A stretch of 64,000 nt of DNA, from NCBI GenBank assembly GCA_019096065.1, contig JAGUCH010000004.1:9424001-9488000 (forward strand), given 5' to 3'. The DNA is from Paracyclopina nana. Taxonomy: Eukaryota; Arthropoda; Copepoda; Cyclopoida; Cyclopettidae. Position numbers and translations under genes: made by a program. Below, one piece after another: positions 18,415 through 30,098 of the stretch; positions within the stretch are counted from its first letter, which is position 1, and every line of letters starts with the position of its first letter. Below the pieces are notes generated by a model. It did not search any database and was not told where the DNA came from. It was given only the letters and a program-made list of their open reading frames with translations.

Positions 18415-20200
18415 TGATGGGCAATAAGTACATCATGTCTCTGGTGCACGTTACGACCAGAATAGGACTTGATTGGACCCCTCCAGTGGAACCTGTGGAA
18501 ACCGTGGAACCCGTGGAGCCACCAGAAGTCCGGAAGGTTGCCCATTCACCGCTACATCACTACCTCAAAATCACAAAACCTCCTTACTCAAAACCACTCC
18601 AAACACCCTTTTTCATCTCCTCCAACTCTCTTATTATTGCTGCTGCTGCTGCTGCTACCTATGCGATTCACCTGACCTTGAGTGGAGAAGTCGCTAGCCA
18701 TTGTGTGGAGGAGTTGCTAGCTGCTTCATAGAAGAGGACCTGCAGCTGCATAAGAACGGAGAGAAGCAGATGGAAGCTGATGGAACTTTCTGCAATGCAA
18801 CGAGTGGAGAAGAAGGAGAAGAGTCGAGGAGTTCGACGGGGGACTTCAGAGAAACAAGACATGGACCAAGTGCACATGGCCCATTGAGTGAGCTCTGCCC
18901 TGCTATTGTCCCACCAAAGTTCTCCAAAGTGTGCTGAGGCATGAAGAAGATGGCCACAAGAATATTTACTGCAGTTCTTATTTCTTTGTATTTGCTGCCA
19001 TTAATTTGTGTGGTGTTAAAAGCTGAGTGAATAAGACAACCTTGTTTGACTTTGTTCGACCATAACTTGTATAGAGGTTTCCTGGGCAGTTATGCATCCT
19101 CGTCTGAGGCTGTTGAGGCCGTTGAGGACGTGGGTAGGAGGCCCAATCACAGGTCTACAGCACTGAAGCTTGCCATGTGATGTATCTCGCCGGAGTTGGA
19201 GCACCGAGGCTGCGGCTTTGGGTCCAAGGCGGGTAGACATCCGGCCAGCACCCGGAGGCTGCGAACGGTACCGTGACCATGAAGCCGATGCTAACCATCC
19301 TAGGCTTCAGAGGGTGTGACCGTCGCACACCACTTGAATCAATAGTCATGACAGAGACGGACTTGGGTCAACTAGAACTGTACTTGGATAGACTGGCAGA
19401 ATGTACTGCACTTGCATCGAAAAACGGATTGCCCTTGGATTGACTGTTATAACAAACAGTCCCTGGATAGACTAGAGCTAATCTGGTACTATTGGGAGTA
19501 GACAGACTAGAAAAACACTTTGTTGATTCGTTTTGTCGATCCAAGGACTGTGCGTTCTCATAGTCGGTCCTAGGACAGTTTGTCTTGTCTATCCAGGCAC
19601 AACTCGTTTTTCTAGTTTAACTAAAGGCATTAAGTTCTGGTCTATCTGAGGACTGTGTGCTCAGATAGTAGATCCAATGCAAATCCTTTTGTCAATTCAA
19701 GTCCAGTTCGCTGTAGTCTATCCACGAACAATCCATTGTCAATCCAAGAGTAGGAGTTGACCAAATGTTTGCTAGAAACAGGACCTACTGTCCACATGGT
19801 CTAACTAGTATTTGAACAGAATTGCTGACCATGACCAACTGGAAGACCAAGATTAACAAATAGATTAGTCAGTTCTTGGACCTGGCTGTCCAAAATCTAC
19901 CTATGTCCTAGAAAATCTAAGTTGGCCATGGTTATCAAAGTAATCTATAGCTGCTCATGTCAGCTATGGTTTCAGTCAGAAATGGTGACTCAAGTCACAC
20001 CTTATGTGGCTGCACAAGGTGAAGCTTTAACAAGTCATGGTTACCCAAGTCAGTCATAAGTAGTTTGTGGTTAACCAAGTCAGCCCTGGCTAGTTAAGTC
20101 ACCCAATGGCTTCACTAGTCAGTTCTTCTTGTTGAGTGAATTTAAGTCAGTTACACAATTTAAGCCCAACTTAGTATGTTTTAGAATAGTAGTTGGTTAC
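18415..20200. other. stretch without supported genes, possible LTR body or host spacer
   Basis: Short ORFs only. It includes a brief Val-Glu-Pro-type repeat at 18484-18523 (GTGGAACC units), a CTG run at 18639-18657, and from about 19370 to 20150 many loose copies of TCTATCCAAGGACTGT- and GTCAAGTCA-like words. I see no gene. If the purine stretch at 18.4 kb is a real polypurine tract, this would be U3 sequence of a roughly 2-kb LTR. Confidence 0.35.
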
Positions 20201-20415
20201 TGTCATGCCATGGTCTGGGTTGATTGGAAGGAAAAGTTCTAGCGCAACGTTAGCGCTCCGACCACACAACCTGGAGATCTCTCAGCTCTATACTGTAGCA
20301 GTCTACTGTTTACTCAGTCAACTCAACCTTTGTATAGCTTCCCGCTAAATACATCAGTTCCTTTTCGCATTTCACACCGTTCGTTTGTTTATTACAACGT
20401 CCACTAAGTTCTTAC
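20201..20415 (+). mobile_element. LTR-like segment, TGTCATG to TTACA
   Basis: 215 bases begin TGTCATG and end CTTACA, giving TGT/ACA ends like Ty3/gypsy LTRs. No target-site duplication is seen, and no second copy lies in the window to prove it. It could be a solo LTR or the end of the long LTR starting near 18.4 kb. Confidence 0.25.
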
Positions 20416-20589
20416 AAAAGACTTAGGTTATATCGTCGGCATCAGGGAAGCTGTCCAGCGACTTAGCATCGGTCTGTCACCTTCCTTTCATGGGTCAGTC
20501 ATACCAGTAGGTCATGTTCCTGATATGTTTTATTGGTCATGATCTGGGTCCTTCATAAGTTGGTCATGTTTCTGTGAGCCTGTAGTTTG

Positions 20590-21740
20590 TCCTTTTGCCC
20601 AGTCAAACTAGTGGCAAAAAGTCCATAAAGGCTCAATCTCAATTTGCTTGCTGGTCAATTTTTTTGGTACAGTTTCCTGTTTCAAACAGAGGAGCAACAT
20701 AGGATGTAGAGAAATGTGGAGGGCAGGCCAGCCCTCCATAAAATTGAGAGGGGGTGGGCCTTTTGACTACTCCCAAAAATATGCTTCAATCACTTAGTTC
20801 ATAGTGTTGCAGTTTAAGTTTTGTGGGATAAGGTTCAAATCCCCTCTTTTGAAAAAGAAATGCTACTAATACATTCATCCTAGAAGCCTCTAGCTAATGT
20901 AGTTAAAACACATAATTTGCTAGGTGTATGACAATCCCAAACTTTTGTCCATCATTTTCTTTGAATTTGAATTAATTATGTGATAAGAGGCAAACATTTT
21001 TTCTAGATTGCAATTTACTTCCTGGTCATTTTCTTGTACAGTTTCCTTGTTCAAGCAGGGGAGCAACATAGGTCACAGCGAAATGTGGAGGGTGGGCCTT
21101 CAGCCCACTCACAATAGTATTGCCTGAATATTGATCTTATTAAAATTTACTATTTACATAAAGCACATAATAACAAGCTGGAAACATGAGATATATAAGT
21201 CAGTCATAGAGCATTGGACTTGCATTCAGAGCAATGTGGGTTCTAAAGACAGATCCATAAAGGCTCAATCTCAATTTACTCAATTTTTTGCTACAGTTTC
21301 TGTTTTAAACAGATGAGAAAAAGATCACTTTGTTGAGAGTGTTTAATGGGATGAAGGTTTATATCCCATCTGTGGAAAAAAAAAAACTGGGGAGCGACAT
21401 AAGTCAAAGCGAAATGTGGAGGGCAGGCCTTCGGCCCGCCCACCAAAAAATTGAATGGGGTTGAGCCTTCAGCCCGCTCACACTAATATTCTCTTCTTAA
21501 AATTTCCTTTTTACAAGAAGCACTAAATATTAAACTAGAAATATTAGACATACTAAGAAGTAAAGCTGGCTCATTGGTAGAGCGTCCGACTTGTAGTCAG
21601 AGAGATGTGGGTTCAAACCCCATTGATGACAAATGTACTTTTTCTCGTTTTTTCAGTGAGAGAATTTACTTCCTGGTCGATTTTCTTGTGCAGTTTCCTG
21701 TCTCAAAAAGGGGAATGTCATAGGTCACAGCGAAATGTGG
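20590..21740 (+). repeat. cluster of about four tRNA-derived SINE-like units
   Basis: Two blocks alternate. The head is tRNA-like with Pol III boxes; the best is 21567-21583 (TGGCTCATTGGTAGAGC, A box) with 21608-21620 (GGGTTCAAACCCC, B box). Weaker heads are near 20800-20860, 21195-21250 and 21325-21370. The tail contains TTTCTTGTACAGTTTCCTG, then GGGGAGCAACATAGGTCA, AGCGAAATGTGGAGGG and a small hairpin (GGGCAGGCCTTCGGCCCGCCC-like). Tails start near 20645, 21008, 21285 and 21657. Family unknown. Confidence 0.65.
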
Positions 21741-21790
21741 AAATTTTTTCCTTAAACTTACACTTTTTGCTGCCTTTTCACTGTTTATTT

Positions 21791-21912
21791 CTTTTTCCGC
21801 CAATATTTTACTTTTTTCCGCCAATTTTTACTTTTTTCCGCCAATTTTTTCTTTTTTCCGCCAATTTTTTTACTTTTTTCCGCCAATTTTTTTACTTTTT
21901 TCCGCCAATTTT
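21791..21912 (+). repeat. T-rich tandem repeat, unit about 20-24 bases
   Basis: Six copies of CCGCCAATTTTTTACTTTTTT with varying T runs. The flanks to 22450 are T-rich and hold no supported gene. Confidence 0.85.
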
Positions 21913-22499
21913 AGCCATTTCATGCCTACAGTTGGCATTTTCCCGCCATTTTTGGCTGCTTTAATGTTCACATATTTTTACCCTATTTTTACCGGTTTTT
22001 TCCTCCATTTTCGCCAGATTTCCCGCCATTTTTTTGCAATTCGGACTATTTTTCAGCAAATATTTTTGATTTGTTTTTTCCGCCAAATTCACCTGTTGCT
22101 TTCACGCCTTTTTTTACCTGTAATGATGTATTTTTTATTAAGCCTTTTGTATTCACGGTTTTGTCCTTTTCATATGAAAGGCTGGATGAAAAAAGCCTTT
22201 TATCTCCCTTTTTTCCCGCCAAATGTGAGTAGAACACAAAAGTGCTTTGTTGTCACTTCAAGTGCTGCTAACGTGACAAGAGGCTTTTGTTTGAGATTTT
22301 TTGGCCACTTTTGATGGATTGTTCTGGACAACAGGAAAGAGCTTGTCCATCGTGCGTAAGTGAAGATTCTTTGTTTTTGGCGGTGAAAAAAGGGGAGGAA
22401 TACAGAAAATCTACGTTTACATAGGGCTTCAATAAAGTAAGGAAATGGTCCAGAATTATGTCCACTTCATCATATAAAGTGGAGTTCTAAGTGTTTTTC

Positions 22500-23100
22500 G
22501 GAAATGTAATGTATTTGTAGGGAATAAAATATGTTTTGTGGGACTAAATGTGTTAATGGCCTAAAATGGGTTTTGTAGGAATAAAATGGGTTTTGTAGGA
22601 CTAAAATGGGTTTTGTGGGAATAAAAATGTTTTTTGGGGGGGCTAAAATGGTTTTTTGGGACTAAAATGTGCTTTGGGAGACTAAACTCTTTTTCTGGGA
22701 ATGAAATGTGTTTTACTAAAATGTTTGGACTAAAATTTTTTGTAGGACTAAAATGTATTTTGTGGGACTAAAATGTGTTTTGTGGGACTACACTCTTTTT
22801 CTGGGAATTAAATGTGTTTTTTGGGACTAAAATATTTTATTAGGACTAAAATGTGTTTTTGGGACTAAAATATTTTTGTAGGACTAAAATGTGTTTTGTG
22901 GGACTAAACTCTTTTTCTGGGAATGAAATGTGTTTTGTGGGACTAAAATTTGTTTTTTGGGACTAAAATATTTTGTTGGACTAAAATGTTTTTTTGTGGG
23001 ACTAAAATGTGTTTTGTGGGACTAAAATGTGTTTTTATTTTCTAAAATGGGTTCTGTAGGACTAAAATGTGATTTTTTTTTTTTGGGGGGGGTACTTAAA
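22500..23100 (+). repeat. degenerate tandem repeat GGACTAAAATGTGTTTTGTGG
   Basis: About 25 imperfect copies of a 20-24 base unit. No gene is visible between 22314 and 23560. Confidence 0.85.
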
Positions 23101-23569
23101 TGTGGTTTTTAGAAATTTAGAATTTAGAAATGACTAAGATGGGGTTTTAGGGGCAAATATGTACTTTTACGGGCAATTTTTTAATGTTTTTTTGGGACAC
23201 AGTATTTATAGTAATGTATTTCCGGAAAGGAAATTTATTTCTGCAGAAAATATTGTATTTTTGGGGGCACCAATGAATTTTTAGTGTATGAGAGCATTTT
23301 TTGGTGGAGAAAATTGACAATTATCTCACCTATTGTGATCACGTTTATTGTGTTGGCACCCTTGTACCTCTGGGCACATCTCGAATATTGGAGACGGCAA
23401 TTGTCCCAAATGAAAATTAGACCTAATTTAGGACTCCATAAATTCCCTACACTTTCTCTGATCCATTTATAGCCGCTTTTACCTCAAACAGGATTTTTTC
23501 TCCTCTATTTCCTATAATGTCTGATTTCCTTGCATGGAAAAAAGCTATTTTGGTGGGTTTTTAGTTTGG

Positions 23570-24600
23570 GACGTTTTGAGGAAAATTAGGCCTTTTTGGG
23601 ACAAATTTGACGAATGAGTCCATTTTGAGACACTTGGACACATCCTGGGACACATGAGTTCTTCCTGGGACACATTGGTACATTTTGGAGCACATGGGCA
23701 CATTCTCGGACACATTGATACGTTTTTTGACAATTGTAAGCTTTTTGGGACACATGCGTACATTCTGGGACACATTAATTCATTCTGGGAGAAAAGGGAA
23801 ACTACGGCTCATTATCTTCCGCGTCTTTGATCGTGGAATGCTTACGGTTGTTATCGCTTCTTATCGGTTCATATTTACTGACATCGCAACCTCGTCAGTA
23901 AATAAGAACCGATAACAACCGCAACCATGCTACGATCAAAGACGCGGAAGATAATGAGCCTACTTATGTACATTTTTTTGGACAAATGAACACATTTAAG
24001 GATAATGTACATATTTTGGGACAAATGTATTCATTTTGGGACCAAAATATTCATTGTGGGACAAATGTATTCATTTCGGGACAAATGTATTGATTTTAGG
24101 ACAAATGTATTCATTTCGGGACAATTGTATTCAGTTAGGGACAAAAGTATTCATATTGGGACAAAAGTATTTATTTTGGGGCAATTGTATTAATTTTGGG
24201 ACAAAAGTATTTTTTTTGGGAAAAATGTATTAATTTTGGGACAAAAGTATTTTTTTTGGGACAAATGTATTTATTTCGGGACAAAAGTATTCATTTTTGG
24301 ACAAATGTATTCATTTCGGGACAAATGTATTCATTGTGGGACAAATGTATTCATTTTTGGACAATTTTTCACATTTTGGGACATATCTACACATTATAAG
24401 ATGAAAAGGTGGATTTTCGGACAAATCTACGCATTTTGGCACAAATCTACACATTTTGGGACTAATCTACACATTTTGGGACTAATCCACACATTTTGGG
24501 ACTAATCCACACATTTTGGGACTAATCCACACATTTTGGGACTAATCTGCAAATTTGGGACAAATCTACTAATATAGGTACTAAAGGGTACATTTTGATC
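23570..24600 (+). repeat. tandem repeat TTTTGGGACAAATGTATTCA, split by a foldback insertion
   Basis: Copies of an 18-24 base unit around TTTTGGGACA run on both sides of the palindrome at 23806-23960, so the array predates the insertion. Short ORFs rich in Phe-Gly or Cys-Pro here are products of the repeat. Confidence 0.85.
23806..23960. mobile_element. 155-base palindromic foldback/MITE-like element
   Basis: The outer 30 bases on each side are perfect inverted repeats starting GGCTCATTATCTTCCGCG. The arms continue, with small mismatches, to a short loop near 23880-23895. Flanks read TAC on both sides, a possible 3-base target duplication. Its base composition differs sharply from the array around it. 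Non-autonomous DNA transposon of unknown superfamily. Confidence 0.8.
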
Positions 24601-25079
24601 CAAAATCGAAATAAAAATTGGGACATTCCTTTTTTGAGACAAATGTCGACTTTCTCAACATTTTTGGAAAGTTTCGGTTTTACCAGTTGTTTCCCGGATA
24701 ATAAATTGGCATAATTGAGCCAGGAAAGTGTGTTGCATTGCAAAGGAGGGAAAGCCAATAAAAGTGCCAAAGGGAAGAAGAGCTCTCTTGGTACCAACTT
24801 GAGTGGTGTGGCCACTTTTGAGATGATGGGATCGAGAAAATGCCCATGCATAACCAATACACACACACACACGACAAGAAAATAATCGTTGCTCACACAA
24901 AAAATAAATAAAGGGATCCACTGCGTCAAAAAGGCCCTACTCACCTGACGCCAAAAACACTTCCATTCATATCTATTTATATGCAGGGCGTCAATATAAA
25001 AAATGAAGAGATGATATTGTTATAAAATTCCTAGTGAACTTTTTCTCGGCCGAGCATGTGAGGGTATAGAAAATGAGTC

Positions 25080-26430
25080 CAAAATTGACCTTACTTTAAA
25101 GGCCTAAAAGTTGCCTCTAATGGCCATAAAATGGCCTTTAATGGCCAAAAACTGACTTAAATCAGCCTTAATTTTAAGTTTTTTCGCAGAAAATGCACTT
25201 ACATAGTCTAATCCTATTTTATAAAATGGTCAAAAGAAACTTAAAATGACATAAGTAACTTAAAATGGCAAAAAGTGACTCAATGAGTCAAAATGGTCTT
25301 AAGTTATTTTAAATTGCCAAAAAGGACTTAAAATGGCCTGAGATGTCTTAATGTTGTCTATAATGTCTTAAAATTGGCTTTAATGTCTTAAAATTGGCTG
25401 AAAATGCCAAAATTGGCTAAAACTTGGCTGAAAATGCCAAAATTGGCTGAAAATGCCAAAATTGGCAGAAAATGCCCAAATTGGCTTAAAATGGCAAAAT
25501 TGGCTAAAAATGGTAAAATTGGCTGAAAAGGGCAAAATTGGCTAATAATGGCAAAATTGGCTAAAAATGCCAATAATTGGTTAAAAAAGGCCGAAATTGG
25601 CTAAAAATGCCAAAATGGACTTTAGAAAGGCTCTTACTCTAACTGAAATGCTGGTTAAGGTAGTTTAGGCTTTTGCCATATTTGGTATTCACAGAAAAAA
25701 TAGGACATTATTTTGTGTTGGAGCAGGTGAACCGGGCCAAGCTATATTATGCATGCCTTTCGGGACCTGTTTTCATCTCCCAATGGCCTTTGTGTATATG
25801 GGACATGTTTTCAAGTATTCACGACACAGGGAGCATCAAAGTGGAAAAAAGGCTTATACTCTGTATATGACATACTTTCCTTTGACATACAAAAAAAGTC
25901 TATTTTCTTTTTAATGGGGATTTTTTTCGGACTCGGGACTCAAATAAGGCAATTTTGGACCATTTTTGGCCTTACTGGGACATTTTTGGCCATTTGGGTC
26001 ATTTCAAGCTAAAATGGGACCTTTTTGGCCATTTGGACCTATTTAAGCTAAAATGGGACAATTTTGGACCATTGGTACTTTTTTGGAGCCCAATGGGCTA
26101 TTCCCAGGCCGTTTGAACTTTTTTGGCCCATGTATGACTTTATTGAGACATTTTTGTCATTCATATCATATTGGGACATTTTCGGCACATATTGAGATTT
26201 TCTGGACTTCATTGGGACACTTTTGGCCATTTTTGGCCATTGAGCCATTTGTATGATGTATGGACATTTTGGACCAGTTGAGACCATAATTGACCTGTTG
26301 GAGCCATTTTGGGCCCATTTGGGCCATTTTAGGCAATGTAGACAATTTGGGGCCATTTGGGCCATATTCGGTTATTAAAACAATTTTTGGACCATTTTCG
26401 GCGTTTGCATCATTTTGGACGTAATATGAT
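25080..26430 (+). repeat. degenerate repeats built on AAAATGGCC / TTGGGCCATTT words
   Basis: From 25080 to 25620 the unit is about 17-20 bases (AAAATGCCAAAATTGGCTG). From 25930 to 26430 a TTTTGGCCATTTGGGACA-like unit dominates. 24640-25060 holds a short CA run (24852-24872) but no gene. Confidence 0.75.
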
Positions 26431-26956
26431 ATTTAGGGCCATTTTATATGCATCTTTGCTATTTTTGGCCTTCTTCATGTTTTCTTGCCTGCTGTAATTG
26501 GCACATTTTTGCTCTATTCAATCAAGCCAAGGGAAAATGCTGTCAAAAGGAGTTGACAGATTGGCATAATTGGGATATTAGTGGGGAATACTTCCAGACA
26601 TGGATGACTTTTGGGCAGATCTCCAAATACAGAATACATACACTATGTCTGAATACATATTGTATTTTTTGTGGTGGTGGCTACAACCCCATTTTTTGTC
26701 TGGGTTCTTGCACACAAAAAAGCAGTCTGTGGTTCATTTGTCATAGTATGCTTGTATTTGCTACAATTGTAGCATATATATGGGGGATCTGTGGAACTTT
26801 AGATTACATCTATGCGGATACATTTATCGAATGTAAGATACACTTGCTCTAAGGAAGTTGAAGAAGAAGGGTGTGTTCAAAAAGCAATTCTGGTCAGGTG
26901 TGTGTGCTCTGAATTTCTTCGATGCTCAAAGCAATTTGAGATAAGTTGTGTTCACT

Positions 26957-27825
26957 GGAAATTGCTTTTCGAGATTGTTATGTTTCTACAAAATCCTTTC
27001 TACCTGCAACCAATCAACAGTCAAGCTCAGACAAACAAATATTTGCACAATATTAAGTATAATACATCTTACGTACTTTCGTAATTTATCGCTGTTAACA
27101 ATAAAAGTTATCATTCTTTAGGTTTGCTCAAGTTATAGAAATGAACATAATTTAACGTCAATTATAATAAATTACGCAGTGCATAATCTGCTTAGCGCAC
27201 TTATGGATCAAGCATTTCTCCAGATAACAAGACAAATCATGTCTGGATAATTTAAGAAGTTGGCTTGAGATGTACGCATTGCTTTTTCCTCCCCTCCAAG
27301 CCCAAAAGGATGATTGTCTAGTGCATATATAGATAGTGTATATTGTTCTCGAAAGCCAGACAGACAAAACTGGAAAGAGAATAAGCACTCTAGGCTGCCT
27401 TTTCATTTACCCATTCTGCTCCCCTTTTGTCAATATCCAGATAAGCGAGAGTGGGCCTAAATGTTATCTCGACCTTGGTCTCTGCCTCGATCAACAATAT
27501 ATGTGCATATTCAGCAAATCTTCAGCCATTATTCCCAGATGATTTGTCTTGTCATCTGGAGAAATGCAGCAGCCATAAATGTCTTGTGCAGATTATACCC
27601 TATGTCACTCTCGATTCAAGACTCTGCAAAGCCTTGCAAATATCGATAACCTATATTACAATACTTGTATTCGCACTTCTAATGTGACTTATATGTCTTA
27701 CTTTGAAAGGAACATTACCACTTTAAATATTGTGCAAATATTTGCTTGTCTGAGCTCAGCGCTTGATTGTTATCAGACACAAAGGATTCCTTCGCAATGA
27801 AACATTCTTGAAAAGCAATTACTCT
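26957..27825. repeat. imperfect inverted repeat with arms of about 400 bases
   Basis: The left arm (about 26957-27380) matches the reverse complement of the right arm (about 27440-27825) in order. Matches include AATTGCTTTTC at the outer ends, AAATATTTGCACAATATT, then ATAATCTGC...TTATGG, then GCATTTCTCCAGATNACAAGACAAATCAT, then TATATTGTT near the centre. Divergence with small indels suggests an old inverted duplication or two opposed copies of one repeat. No coding sequence is supported from 26430 to 28500. Confidence 0.75.
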
Positions 27826-28502
27826 TTTGACGACAAAAGAGAATTTGTTATCATTTATATCTGCTTTTGTGGACTTTTCTTCCCATGATTTATGGCATTT
27901 TCTTCCCCATAGGCCTCTCCATCAAAGCCAGCCAGGCATAATAAGCTTCTTCGAGCTTTCTGAAGCTGACATGACACAAAACTTCTCTCTTACCAACTTT
28001 GTAATGAATTCAAAGATTCCAAAATGAGTATATCTTGGCAGCATTTCCTGAGAGGAACAGCATCATTGCATTAAGCAGATGAAAGCCTGCCCTACTTACC
28101 ATGCATTTGAGTAAAATACAAGATTGTATTTGTGTCCTTATTTAGGCCAAATATTGTGTGGTGATGGCAAGAAAAGTTTTCAAATAAAAAGTTAGAGCAG
28201 CCATGAAGCTAACTTAATGCTATTTTATGCGAAGAGGAAAAAGTTTGCTTAGAGGTCAACTCAACTACTTTGTCTTATCTCTCTAATTGGTGGGAGAAAT
28301 ACTTGCCTTTTCACATGGGTGGGCAGGAGAAATAGCAAAAATGCTCTATTTGTGTGTGGGAAAAATGCATGCCTGCAGCTAAGGGAAATGACAGCTTAGA
28401 GTATCGACTTTCCTCCCATATCCACAGTATTGCAATACATTGCAAGCTTACCAGAAACTTTGGCTTCATTTCAGGTATGCCTCCAGTTTAGCCGCAATTG
28501 CA

Positions 28503-30098
28503 ATGGACTCGCTGAAGCTTGTGTTCATTCAGTGCCTTTTGGCCCTTGGACTTTTCGCAGGCCAGGCCCTCAGTTTCCAGCCAGAATTCATTCGGTCATT
28601 CCTTACCAGGCCCTGGATGCTGACCAACAACTCTTTGAGTGACCCTGCACCACCCAAAGCCCTCAATTTGGCAACACTGTCTGTATATTTGGACAACTGG
28701 TCTCCTCACAATTTGGTGTTGGCCTCTGATGAAATCAGGTCAGGCACCTTCAGTACTGGATTGCAACCGCATGACCTCAATCCCTACTCAAGGGATCTGG
28801 CTATGAGGTCCAGTAGCTCACGGGAAACACAGAAGACCTCTGGGCTCATCGCTTGGACCCTTGTTGATGAACACAAAGCCAAACTGGCCATTCTTAGCAT
28901 TGCCTGGGAGGTAGGCAATGGCATAGGGTCCAGGTTCTCTGTACAGTTGGGAGACCAAGTGCCTACCTTTGAACAGCTGTGGGAGAAGAGTCCAAACAAC
29001 AAAATGGCTTCAACTAACCAACTGGACAACACCGTCTATGTAGGTGGCATGACCACATTGAGGTTCGTGGTGGCTGCGAACATGACCATGAATGAGGGGG
29101 ACATTTTGCACTACAGGCTCAGGATGTCCCTGGTTCCACCCAACATTGATGTTTGGGGATGGGTCAAGTACTACAGGGAACCTTTTGAAGCCCTGCTAGC
29201 CACCAGTAAGTCCCCTATGGTTGATGACAAGTCAGTGTCAACTCCACCACCACCAAGGCATTCTTCGGATGAAGAGATTGGCATGTTTGAACAGAAGCAC
29301 CTACTGACCAATGACAGAGAGTTGGACCTGTTGACCAAACATAACTTGACCCTGAGGTCTGCCATGGTTCACCTACAAGACACAAGTATCGCAGTGGGCA
29401 TCCTCATCGAGAACTGGTCTGCCTACCCACTGAGCAGCCCAACAGTGGAACTCACCATGGGCAAGGTGGTCAATGACAATGACCTCATTCCTGCTCCAGG
29501 ACAGGTGCAAGCAGGGGCCATCAATGGAGGCATTGTCCTGCAGGGTCAACCCTTGACCGGTACCTCTGGGGTCATCCGGTGGAGTTTGGGCTCTTCTGAT
29601 ATTGTTCTAAGTGTCATGTGGAGTGTGCCTTACAACAGGCAGTTATGGAGAACCTGGGTGGCTGTGGGGCTGAGCAGTCACACTGACCTGCCCACATACA
29701 AAGACATGTACAGTGGGGAGCAGGACAGCCGATTCACAAGAAGGCAAGCTGGACACAGGTTTGAGTTCAGCGATGGCAGATTCATTGTGATTGCAGAGAT
29801 GGATGGGGACTCGACATTCAAGCCTGTCCTTCGAGTGGGCTTGGTCCCTCGCGACAACTCTCTACTGGCCTCTTCGATAAGGCAGAAGCTAGGCCTCAAG
29901 CCTTCTTCCTCCATGAAGCTGGATATCAACTCTGACTTCAACTACCAGAAGACTCAAGAACACATCAAGCGACAAGATGACATACCTTCAGTGGGCTTGG
30001 TTCAGAGCACCACTGGTTCAGGCATTCAGGGTCTGAGGACACTTTTGTCAGTGTCTACCCTCTTCTTCTCAAGTGTCATCTCAAGATTGAGCCTATAA
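28503..30098 (+). CDS. secreted GPI-signal protein with two actinoporin-like domains
   Basis: An intronless 531-residue protein. The start at 28503 is chosen because residues 1-24 (MDSLKLVFIQCLLALGLFAG) are a good signal peptide. A splice-acceptor-like TTTCAG lies just upstream. Two repeats of about 170 residues resemble actinoporins: an NWS segment, then a strand pair ending in KLAILSIAWEVGN (repeat 1) and VLSVMWSVPYNRQLWRTW (repeat 2), the equivalent of the actinoporin FSVPYDYN...NWW region. The last 22 residues are hydrophobic after a small-residue cluster, as in a GPI-anchor signal. Actinoporins bind membranes and form pores; whether this one does is unknown. Surface tethering would point to a self or defence role rather than venom. 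Confidence 0.75.
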   Translation: MDSLKLVFIQCLLALGLFAGQALSFQPEFIRSFLTRPWMLTNNSLSDPAPPKALNLATLSVYLDNWSPHNLVLASDEIRSGTFSTGLQPHDLNPYSRDLAMRSSSSRETQKTSGLIAWTLVDEHKAKLAILSIAWEVGNGIGSRFSVQLGDQVPTFEQLWEKSPNNKMASTNQLDNTVYVGGMTTLRFVVAANMTMNEGDILHYRLRMSLVPPNIDVWGWVKYYREPFEALLATSKSPMVDDKSVSTPPPPRHSSDEEIGMFEQKHLLTNDRELDLLTKHNLTLRSAMVHLQDTSIAVGILIENWSAYPLSSPTVELTMGKVVNDNDLIPAPGQVQAGAINGGIVLQGQPLTGTSGVIRWSLGSSDIVLSVMWSVPYNRQLWRTWVAVGLSSHTDLPTYKDMYSGEQDSRFTRRQAGHRFEFSDGRFIVIAEMDGDSTFKPVLRVGLVPRDNSLLASSIRQKLGLKPSSSMKLDINSDFNYQKTQEHIKRQDDIPSVGLVQSTTGSGIQGLRTLLSVSTLFFSSVISRLSL

